Source of the DNA: Tetracladium setigerum
Lineage: Eukaryota > Ascomycota > Leotiomycetes > Helotiales
Direction of reading: 5' to 3'
Assembly (NCBI GenBank): GCA_031472005.1
Contig: PZJY01000003.1
Location: 1,364,001-1,428,000, forward strand
Length of the DNA stretch: 64,000 nucleotides
Shown here: positions 13,687 to 22,623 of the stretch, piece by piece
Layout of the letters: the number at the start of each line of letters is the position of its first letter
Numbering within the stretch: the first letter of the stretch is position 1
Position numbers and translations under genes: made by a program
Notes under the pieces: generated by a model
What the model was told of the DNA's origin: nothing
Seen by the model: only the letters and a program-made list of their open reading frames with translations
Databases searched by the model: none

Positions 13687-15875
13687 TCAATCACGTTGGT
13701 TGGAGCTTTTCATATCTGGCAAGAGCATTCGTGGGATGCTGGCTTTGTTAGATTGCCTTTGTTTGCAGGAGTGGACGAATTTGTACTGGTAGAGTTCCTC
13801 AGCTGATGAATGAGTAGATGGCACCAAGTCCACTTCGTCGGCATCACAGGGCGTCAAATCCTGGGTTTCAATCTGGCTCTCCGAAAGACAAGGTGCTGCT
13901 GTAATAGCAAAGATATTCCTTCCATCCACAGCCTTTGCCAGCCCGAACAATTTTCGGGTGCTCCCTGTTGAGCTTGTCTGCGAATCTTGGTCAACCATGA
14001 AAGCATTGCCCTCAAGTTTGAGCTCTTCAAGTATTTGCCGTCTCTTCGATGGCGCTTTGCTCTTTAGGTGGCGTTCAAGATTGAAGTATGGTAACGAGGT
14101 CACATCAGGAAGTTTCTTTCGACGCTTCATCGATCCCAAATCTTGTCTGGGCGGTGGAACAACAAATGTTGGCGGGATCTCTTCGATGATTGTTTCCTCG
14201 GGATCTCGTTTGGTCCAGTACTTAGTTGCTCGTTTGTATACCTGATCTTGCTCTGCAGCCTCAAGTATGGAGTCTGTGAACCATCGATGATCTAATGCTT
14301 GCGCAGCAGACCATCTGTCACCAGGAGATGGGACTACTAGAATTCGGACGAAATCCACCGAGCTAGGCCGAATGTGTTTTTGTTTTTGCATTCTGTTGCA
14401 GAACTCGTTGATTTCCAATTCCTGTTGCGTCAACGGAGAGTCAAGGGCCACTTTAATTTGCTCTCCTGTGAGCATAAAAGCCGTCAGCACGCCACAGGAC
14501 CATAGGTCCGCAGCTTTAGTGTATCCTCGAGGAGCCCATTTTTCCCGAAACCCAACTTCACTATTTCTTCTTGTCAGAAAGGGGCTAGAATAGAAGACGA
14601 CTACCACTTACGGTGCCACAAATCCAGGAGTACCAACTTTCGACATCAGTCTTCCCGTGATCCTATCTTCGTAGTTTGCAAATCCGAAATCGGTCAGGAT
14701 GACACGCCCTCCAAGATCTGTCTGTGCGATGAGGACGTTCTCAGTCTTGATATCTCTATGTACGATACCCAGATTATGCATGTAGTTCACAGCCTGCATT
14801 AATTGCCAGGCAATCATTCGTCCTTGAAGATCTTCAAGGTAGCCATTATGCGCGTCGATGTAGGAGAACAGATCGCCACCGGGCGCGAGATCTGTGAATA
14901 TGTACCTATTGTATGTCAACTTAACAAATCGATGAGTCTTCCGAAAACTAACATCATTTCATCAGAACAGAATGCCTTCCGGAGGTTGATAATGTTTGGC
15001 TGTTCTGATTAGCACACAACTCGCACGGACGGATTTGCTTTCATACATGACTCAATGCTGTCATGATTTCAATTTCCTTTCTGAGTTCTTGTATCATTGA
15101 GGTCTTGTAAGCCGGTCCCGGGTCTTCATCATTACGCTGCTTCGCTGCTGCTTTTAGGTTGATGATTTTGCAAGCAACCTGCGTGCCATAGACCACCTCT
15201 CTCGCCAAATATACAGTGCCATACTGTCCTTGGCCGAGAACACGCTCGGAAACTGTGAAGTCCTCCTCAAAATGCTGCTTCTTGTGAGCTTCAATCCGGG
15301 CCAATTATGGCATACTCACCTTAGCATCTACATTTATGCTCTCCTCCATGGGAAGAAGGTTGTTGTTCGGCTGGTGGAAGCGAAATTTCCATGATGGCTT
15401 GATCTCGATGATGTCGCCGTCCGTGAGCAGGTACGCAATCTTGTCTCGATACATCTTTCCAATTAGCATACCGTTCACGAACGTTCCATTTAAAGATTGA
15501 AGATCCTCGCAGTACACTAATGGCTGAACCTCGGGTTTATCTTTCTCGTACACAACCGTGTAGATCCGAAAATGGCGTTTTGAGACTCGTCTGTGGGAGT
15601 CAGGTATGTTGTAAGAGCTTGACTTGTCAGCCAGACTTCCTCCATGAGAAGTTTTAGCAGTGGTCTCACCAATTACTGATACCAAATGTGTAGGTTTCAT
15701 TGGGGTAGATGGGCATGTGTGGGTACAGGTAAGCTTGCTCTTGGGTCAGCGGCTCCTTGCCCAAGTACTCGAGAGTGGCAATTGAATCAACATTGCAGGT
15801 GTTGATGGATTCGTAAAATTTGCTGGAATCTGGAAAGGAGTTGATCGCTGGACCCTCTGATAGGGAAAGGTCCAT
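13687..15875 (-). CDS. FHA-domain Ser/Thr kinase, Chk2/Cds1/Mek1-like
   Basis: Probable DNA-damage or meiotic checkpoint kinase. An N-terminal FHA domain (about residues 60-165) shows RRVSKRHFRIY and LQSLNGTFVNG, the phosphothreonine-binding features. The kinase domain (about 170-460) has VLGQGQYGTVYLA, an ACKI lysine, HRDIKTEN near 311, DFG near 334, and GTPGFVAPE restored by splicing. The tail is Ser/Thr-rich with basic patches. Start ATG 15875 lies in CACCATGG. Introns: 15618-15669, 15281-15319 (uncertain), 15000-15046, 14906-14952 and 14561-14611; the exon between the third and fourth is only 47 nt and encodes PNIINLRKAFCSDEM. The exons sum to 1953 nt, about 650 residues. The second intron is only 39 nt and spans an in-frame TAA. 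One FHA domain and this length fit Mek1 or Cds1; I cannot choose between them. Confidence 0.87.
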
Positions 15876-16732
15876 GGTGGGCAAACTTCAGACTCTCGGA
15901 GAGATGCAAGCCGTTAGGAGCGGATAGACTCAGGGCGGAGGTAGCTGCTGAGGCTTCAAATTGTCAGTAGTTTACCGAGTATCAGGTTCCCTCCTGCAGA
16001 ATCTTGTGGTATTCCTCGAAGTGTGCTGGGATGAGGCAATATGAGGGCGAAGCGGGAAATCGATTTGTACCACGAAAGGCATCGGCGCTCCTTTCCCACG
16101 TGATCATCACACTGATCCCACAAAGGGACTCTCAAATGTCGTTGGCCCCTCCATACTTCGAGACATCTTATTATACTATGCGATGGAATAATCTGTGAAG
16201 AATCACAGAAGTTAGGACTAAGGATACATGGAGATTCGGAGTTCGAATCTCGAATCTCGAATCTCTGGAATATGGACAAAGGCTGAAAACAAACCGAGTC
16301 AAAGCCAATGTCCTCTATCGCTCATATACTCCCAACTTGCAAAAATACAGAAACACAAAAAGATGCCTCCTACATCCAGTTCTCCTATTTGAATCTCCCC
16401 GATTTTCTTCCAACCGGCTGATCTCAGGGAGGGAAGCATTGAAACTTGGGATCCAGCTGCACCCCAACTTTCCCGCACCAATTGAGAGTACCGGCACGGT
16501 AAATTCTCGAATTTGACAGCTAGGCAGATCTCAGATCATGTTCTAGGATGAATTGCGAACTTTGTGTTGTCGCCCTGCCCAATTGGGTTCTGAAAAGACT
16601 GGCCGCCGCCTCTTCACTTGATAGGGCTTAGCGATGCTTTTCCGAGCAGCTCAGCACAAAGCGGCGTCGCACAAAGATGGGAGAGGGGTAGGACTCGTTC
16701 ATATTCCTACATAAGGCCGCCTCAAATATGAA
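15876..16732. other. Intergenic upstream of the FHA kinase gene
   Basis: Contains a short tandem repeat near 16243 and is otherwise featureless up to the tRNA gene. No protein gene is supported. Confidence 0.6.
16243..16265. repeat. Three tandem copies of TCGAATC
   Basis: Three perfect 7-bp units followed by a partial TC. It resembles a tRNA T-loop motif in sequence, but no tRNA fold surrounds it. Confidence 0.85.
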
Positions 16733-16825
16733 GCACTCTTGGTTTAGTGGTAAAATCAGCGCTTCCCATTAGTCTTGTAAGTCTATAGTATGCGCTGGCC
16801 CCGGGTTCGATTCCCGGAGGGTGCA
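16733..16825 (+). tRNA. tRNA-Gly, anticodon CCC, with a 22-nt intron
   Basis: The acceptor stem GCACTCT pairs with AGGGTGC (one G-T pair), followed by discriminator A. The T arm is CCGGG-TTCGATT-CCCGG and supplies the internal promoter B box. The anticodon stem AGCGC/GCGCT encloses the loop TTCCCA-T, with CCC at 16765-16767. The intron 16769-16790 lies just after position 37, the canonical place. The mature length is 71 nt, usual for tRNA-Gly. It decodes GGG. A T4 tract follows directly. Confidence 0.93.
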
Positions 16826-16826
16826 A

Positions 16827-16830
16827 TTTT
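16827..16830 (+). terminator. RNA polymerase III terminator
   Basis: TTTT directly after the tRNA 3' end; a second T tract follows within ten bases. Confidence 0.75.
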
Positions 16831-17139
16831 GCTTTTGTTTGTGTATTGCAAATTAGAGTAGGAATGCCTCATGTTTTTTGGGGATTACTGAATTCACTAT
16901 CTCTCACGTGGCCCATGTATACTGAAACAGAGCCTTAAGCTATAGCCTGGTTGTTAGAAATATAAAAGGCAAAACTATTAAAACGGCCTTGTTTGTTCAA
17001 TGTTTTTTATTGTCATATTCTAGGCTCTCTCCTAATCCCCAGCAGATAATTGGATGTAAAATGCAAGAGACCAGTCTACGTCAAACTCCATATTCTAAAC
17101 TCCCTTCTACAGACTTCCTCCCTCTACCTATCAATAGAA
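16831..17139. other. Intergenic between tRNA-Gly and a small membrane-protein gene
   Basis: About 300 bases with no recognisable feature beyond T-rich sequence after the tRNA. Confidence 0.6.
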
Positions 17140-17370
17140 TCAAATCCAGTGGCGACGCTTCTCCAACTTCTCCAGCGCATCCTGAATTCCACGTAAATCC
17201 TGCTTCCGACTCATTTCCCCATCCCGCAATAACTTCAAATGCTCCTTCTTCAGATTCTCAAAATCTTCATCTAGTCTATGATGCCATGGATACAGAACAA
17301 AAACCTGAAAGGCCAGTGCTGAGGATGCGATAACGAAGTTGGTGAGCGAGAAGCCGCGTGTGATCATCAT
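17140..17370 (-). CDS. Small single-span protein with C-terminal coiled coil, probably mitochondrial
   Basis: The 76-residue product begins MMITRGFSLTNF, a short basic N-terminus. A hydrophobic segment follows at about 12-28 (VIASSALAFQVFVLYPW), then a charged heptad-like helix (DEDFENLKKEHLKLL and further) to the end. This layout, one membrane segment followed by a coiled coil, is common among small mitochondrial inner-membrane assembly factors. I do not recognise the family by name, and the mitochondrial location is inference. No intron is needed. The ATG at 17370 is followed by a second in-frame ATG, either of which could start. The next gene, GET4, lies divergently 736 bp away. Confidence 0.65.
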   Translation of the reverse strand: MMITRGFSLTNFVIASSALAFQVFVLYPWHHRLDEDFENLKKEHLKLLRDGEMSRKQDLRGIQDALEKLEKRRHWI

Positions 17371-18106
17371 CTTGACGGTTTATTATGTACTGCTAGATTG
17401 ATTAGATTCCCCATCCATTTCGCCTCCCAAAGTTAGGTCTTAAAGTTGTGTAAGAACCATTTGGGTGTCTCCATTCTTATATGAGACTTTGGGTGAGTGG
17501 AAGAGGGAAAGCTTACGGTTTGTTTTGAGGGAGAGATAGGTTGGTAGAGTACAGAAGTCGGGTTTCACAAGCACGCGAGCAGATCAACCGAGGGATATGA
17601 ATGAGGAGCGCTGGGACAGATGATAATTAGCAAGTGGGTAAAGAATGAACAAAAGCTTGGAAGGCCAGCTCACATCTCTATGAGGATTATGTGAGGCTCA
17701 GCAGTCCGAAAAGTCTGGTACAGTACTTCTACAACGAAAGAAAGAGAGGAGATGTTCAAATTTCTGCATGATTTCAGTGATAACAGCGAGAGCGGAAGGT
17801 AGTTAAAGGAAGTAAATTTCCCTCATTTGATTGAGACAAGCTTTAAGAAGCGAGTATAATGGGCTGATTATCTCCAGAATCACCCTATTCCTTCCCTCTT
17901 GCCGCATTTGCCCACTCTTTTGCGCGCTTAGTCGGGACTTCTTGGAGTTTCGTGATCTGGAAGAAGGGATAATCCTCCTCCAATTAACCGTTTAGCCGTC
18001 ACATGTCACTTGTCTTGGCATCACAACTTGAATATCCGTACAGGACAATTTCCTAAGAATTGCAACCCCGCCATCCTCGAACAAACCGCCACCGCGTCTC
18101 TTCAAG
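17371..18106. other. Divergent intergenic region before GET4
   Basis: A shared upstream region for the small membrane-protein gene (minus) and GET4 (plus). It is rich in G/A tracts on the plus strand. No gene is seen. Confidence 0.6.
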
Positions 18107-19205
18107 ATGAGTGCCAAAATAGAGAAGATCATTGTGCGCCTGCAATCAAAGTATCTACATTACCCCTATATTTGACCACCAGAAGTCCCTCTGACCGCTC
18201 TGCAGAATCACTGAAGGCCAATTCTACGAAGCGCAACAACAGACCCGTGTCGTAGCAGCGCGTTACATTAAAGCCGAAAGCTGGCCAGCAGCAATCGACA
18301 TCCTCTTCAACGTTTCCTCATCCCTCCTCAAAGCCGGACAAGGCGGCAGTGGTGGCGATCTCGGGCTCTTCCTGATCGATGTATACAAGCAAGCGGAGTT
18401 GAAGCCAGATGCGGGGAATAAGGGGAAGCTCTTGACTTTGTTGAGACTGTTTGACTCGGAGGAGCCTACGAGAAAGAAGTTTATTGGGGAGATGATTGGG
18501 TTAGTTATCAGGCTTTTGAAAATGAGAGGGTTTGATGCTGATATGATGTGTTTGTAGATGGTCTGCGAAGTGTGGAGACTACCCTGCTGGAGAACCGGAA
18601 TTACACCACGTTGCCGGAACTCTCTACGCGGAAGAACACGATGTCTATGACGCTGAGAGACATCTCACATTAGGAACCAAGGACTCGCCGGAAGTTTTTG
18701 CAAAGTTGGAGTATGAGTGGTATACCAAGGACGAAGCTCACACAGCCGCTTCATACGCCGCCCGTGTAGTCTTCCCATATTTACTCGTGGGAAACGTGCG
18801 AGATGCGAACAAGGCATATCGGGTCTTCACTAGCAGGCTGGGCGAGGCGAACAAGAATTTAGCAGTACAGGATGTAAGCAGCAACGGCTCGGACGTGAGG
18901 ATATATCCCAGCGTGCCGCTACTCAATTTCTTGGGTCTGCTGTTGCTGGCTGTGCAGAAGGGAAGCGCGGATTTGTTCAGGCAGCTGAGGACGAAATACT
19001 CGGTACATATCAACGAAGTTGGGGTTGGGATGAAGCTTTGACATCGCTAGGGGAGATGTACTTCGGTATTCAGAGACCTAGGCAAGGAAATCCTCTCTTT
19101 GATATGATGGGAAGCATGTTTGGAGGTGGTGGAGGGGGAGCAGCGGCAAAACCACAACCTAAGAGAGTGGGAGCATCTGCACCCGTAGCAGAAGGTCTAG
19201 ACTAG
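18107..19205 (+). CDS. GET4: Get4, guided-entry (GET) pathway pre-targeting factor
   Basis: Get4 partners Get5 and Sgt2 in the cytosol and hands tail-anchored membrane proteins to Get3 for insertion into the ER. The N-terminus after splicing reads LQSK-ITEGQFYEAQQQTRVVAARYIKAE, typical of the family, and the C-terminus has LGEMYFGIQRPRQGNPLFDMMGSMFGG-like sequence. The protein is an all-helical repeat of about 328 residues. Introns: 18151-18205 and 18500-18557. The frame breaks in the G4 run 19021-19024: INEVG and WDEALTSLGEMYFG are joined if one G is added, and the exons then sum to a multiple of three. Without it the protein would end at GVGMKL, losing about 60 residues. The gene is convergent with the unknown gene downstream. 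Confidence 0.92.
19021..19024 (+). other. Probable single-G deletion in GET4
   Basis: The run GGGG separates two parts of a conserved C-terminus that lie in different frames. Five Gs would read GTT GGG GGT TGG GAT GAA. Confidence 0.8.
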
Positions 19206-19326
19206 TTCTTTGCAATAAAGATTTCCATCTGATGCAATCCAATTTTCAAATAACGCCGGGGTATCTTGAATACAAAACTCCAACCAACCACAAAACCGCA
19301 AAACCGCACAACCATGAAGAAAGCAT

Positions 19327-19890
19327 CTATCGCAAGGTACCTTCCTCCTCTGCCTCGTAAATCCAATTGTCCTCTGCCAACGCAGCTACTTTCGCCCGTA
19401 ACACACTCTTGACCGACTCAAGTAATTCTGTATACAATAAGCTTTCGTGCCGCCCATTGTTTACCACGGTAACTCACCAGCAGGTTCACTCGGCGCGCGA
19501 TTTCTATCCCTCTGATGATTTCTCACTGCATCCGCCAGCTTCCTCCTCTCTCCTAATCCAAGGTCAGCCTTCCAGTTCCCTGCCAAATTGATATGATGAC
19601 CTACTCTCCTCCTCCAGCGCATCATCCGCGCCACCTTCCTCATGAACATCGAATCCATGGTCGCCAATATCCCCAATCTCAAAATTTCCATTCTGGTCGC
19701 GGATGACAATCTCAGAGGAAGAGTCAGAAGACTCGGGATCCATATCGAAACGAAGGGTCTCTGCGGACGTGGAGGTAGAACTGGTGGTTGGTCGGCGGCT
19801 GAGGTGTTGATGAAAGAGGTTGCGACGAACGCTCGTGGTTGCTGAGCGCTGGCTGTCGGATGCGGTTGTGGGTGGTCTTCGTTCAGGCAT
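19327..19890 (-). CDS. Conserved-looking acidic protein of unknown function
   Basis: I do not recognise this protein. It begins MPERRPPTTASDSQRS, continues through Ser/Thr-rich sequence, then an acidic part (DPESSDSSSEIVIRD, then Asp/Glu-rich), and ends with a helical, charged C-terminus: LGLGERRKLADAVRNHQRD, then after a 50-bp intron (19428-19477, donor GTGAGT, acceptor ATACAG) the segment VLRAKVAALAEDNWIYEAE. The two parts lie in frames that differ by one surplus base or two missing bases near 19566, so the model of about 170 residues carries one unresolved shift. The helical end looks like a binding motif. It shares a 278-bp divergent promoter region with RAI1. Confidence 0.6.
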
Positions 19891-20168
19891 TTTAATGGGA
19901 ATATTAATTATATCGTAAGTGGATTTTTGTAGGTGTGAAAGGGGGTGATTAACGAAAGTGTAAAGATAGTTGTTTGTTTGTTTTGGTTGTTTTGGTTCGG
20001 AACATCAAGCGGCAGAAAGCTCGCTTGTCTTGGCATCCATGATTGATGGTGGGGCATTTCGTTCATTATTTGAGCTATGAACTTCCAGCAAACAACACAC
20101 TTGCGCAACTTATTAAAAGTCATTTATTTCATGGGAATTGAGGTTTCAATGATATTCACATTTTCAAT
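19891..20168. promoter_or_regulatory. Divergent promoter region, unknown gene / RAI1
   Basis: The 278 bp lies between two start codons facing away from each other. No specific factor site is claimed; the assignment rests on gene arrangement. Confidence 0.5.
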
Positions 20169-22314
20169 ATGAGTAACAATTTTGATATCCAGCCTATTGG
20201 CCGCTTTGCTGGTCAAAGTGCTGCCATGAAGCGTCCCAAGGTATGTTGTAGACCCCAAAGCTATGGAGATTTCTACTTGAATATTCATCAGAATCAAGGC
20301 TTCTGGATCTCATGTAGAGTCTAAAAACGAAGTTTTAGTCTCTTTGTCTATCTCTCTACACTTTCAAGTTCCTCAAGGATCATAAACCTTTAGCCATCAT
20401 AGGACATTCATGATACCGTCAAAATACAAAGAGCTTTTGCTAAATTCATCAATAGGAAATTGCTTGCTTCTCGTACAACGACAGCCATGAATTCTTACTC
20501 GACGATTCATCGATACGATACTACTACCCGCCCGAGATAGGAGCTGATCTCTCTAGAGGATTCGACACATTTGAGAAACTAGACGACACCGCAGATGATC
20601 ATCTTGACAGCTTACTGAAGACCATCATGGCTCAAGAGCAAAGCACAGGTCAGAAGGTCGAAGCAGATTTCATTACATGGAGGGGCATGATGACCAAGGT
20701 ATGAAATCCTCCTTTCCTCTTTCTTGGTCTCTTTCTTGGAGAACAATTCTGATCTCTGCTGACTTCCTGATGCATACATAGTTCATGGCCGCAATCTTCA
20801 GCGATAGAGATGGGTGAGAATCCAAAATATCCGCTCACCTCTCACCAAGGAGTCCATTGCCACTAACATCCCATTCTCCAGTTTTGAAATGAATGCTACT
20901 CTGTTCCAAGTAAATTATACCTCCATCTCCAATCGGATACCATGGCTAACATGCTGGGGCCAGGATACCATGTACGTTAAGTTTCTTCAATACCACCACA
21001 CGAAACTGTGGGGTAAAGTCACATTAATCACCAAGACCTGGATTGTAGATACATTGAGGAAAACCACGCATACAAATTGCAATCACACGCTCGACAATCA
21101 GCGCAGATCTCGCAGCCCGGCCGGCCTTCACAGGATATGATGAGTTTCTGGGGTTTGTAACCTTGTGCCTTTTTTCCTGGCACTTACATGCATGCATGCA
21201 TCCATCCACACACACAAACATATATCCACATATACATATGCATCTCGTTTGCTACCTTACCTACCCCACCCCAACATCAAGACAAAGATCCAGATCTCAA
21301 ATAACAAAACTGACATATCATGCATATCATCAGGGTACAAATTCGAAACCCTGTGTTTACTACCATCAACATGGGACACCACACCACGGGATTACATCGA
21401 GGGCCGAGAAAACCTGGTCGTCAACAACCATGCACAGTACTGTTCTGTGGTCAAGACAGGAATTGGAAAGTCAACGATGATCATCGGTGGCGAGGTTGAT
21501 GCTAGTTCGTATCCCCCCTTCAATTTTCATCCCATTCATTCGCTATCCATCCATCCACCTTGATCACCACTTCAAGAATACCACCCACCCTCCAAACAAA
21601 CCCAGTATTAGTCCAGCCAAATACAATTCCAGATCAAGTTTACCCAAGCTAACTTCCTCCCCCCCCCCCCACCTTAGTATGGGACAGCAAACCCCTCGAC
21701 CCACAGATCACGCCCCCAAACTGGGTGGAGCTCAAAACAAGCCTCGACATCCGCTCCGACCGTGATATGGTAACCTTTGAGCGCAAGCTCATGAAATTCT
21801 GGATCCAATCCTTCCTCCTCGGCGTGCCCAAGATAATAGTGGGTTTCCGTACCCCAGATGGGTTCTTAAAGCGGGTGGAGGAGATGGAGACGCATACTAT
21901 CCCCGGGACCGTCAAGAGACAAGGGAGGGGGACCTGGGATGGGAATATGTGTATTAATTTTGCGGATGGGTTGTTGAGTTGTGAGTTTTGAGTTTTCCCC
22001 ATGCATTTAATATCCAGTCTTCGAGTGGAGATTTGTTAGGGTTGCATAGTTGTGCTTCTGGTATTGGATGGTTAAGGCGGATCAAAATTCACGAAGTGTG
22101 ATTGATCAGGTAGCTAATTTCCTTATGTGTAGGGTTGAAAACGACAATCACGGGTGATGGCGTTTGGAGGATTCGGCGGAGGGAGAGAGATACCAGGATT
22201 GAGGTTATGAGGATTGAGGAGACGGGGCATGGTGATATTCTCTCAGATGAATTCGTAAATTGGAGGATCAAGCTTGCGATGCCTCCAAACGTAGAAATAA
22301 GTAGCACAGAATAG
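20169..22314 (+). CDS. RAI1: Rai1/DXO decapping nuclease
   Basis: Removes incomplete or non-canonical 5' caps from RNA and, in the family, stabilises the nuclear 5'-3' exonuclease Rat1. Sequence evidence in order: IQPIGRFAGQSAA at the N-terminus, DDSSIRYYYPPEIGADLSRG, FITWRGMMTK, then the catalytic metal-binding segments GGEVDA and WVELKTS, and FWIQSFLLGVPKIIVGFRT. The model has nine exons: 20169-20240, 20456-20698, 20782-20813, 20882-20909, 20964-20971, 21049-21152, 21334-21504, 21678-21980 and 22133-22314. The fifth exon is only 8 nt. They total 1143 nt, 380 residues, the normal family length. The donors after exons 6 and 7 (GTTTGT, GTTCGT) are weak, but protein continuity supports them. 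A run of 12 Cs precedes the exon 8 acceptor. Confidence 0.93.
21659..21670 (+). repeat. C12 homopolymer before a RAI1 splice acceptor
   Basis: Twelve consecutive Cs end seven bases before the intron 7 boundary and serve as an unusually C-pure pyrimidine tract. Confidence 0.9.
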
Positions 22315-22623
22315 GAAATAAGAAATACTTGCCCCTAGACTCTCGAATATAAGACTTGAAAACGAAATTAAGCGTAAAAGCAACCAAGCACGAACGTAGC
22401 TCATCAAACGTCTCACCCTGTATGGAAACAGAACAGAAGTGCATTCTGTTAAAGATAAAGAATTGAACTGGATGACTCGGTCTAGAAGCAATTTTGAAAA
22501 CCCCTGCCTTATGCTACAGCAAATCCAAAGGAGCCCAACGCTCCTAGTTCGTGAGAATTTCCTTTTAACCTCCATACCGTGGAACCTATCTTAACACTAT
22601 TCTCCGAAACCTCTCACTCTCAC
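22315..22623. other. Convergent 3' intergenic region, RAI1 / malic enzyme
   Basis: About 310 bp between two stop codons facing each other. It presumably holds both 3' UTRs; nothing else is visible. Confidence 0.6.
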
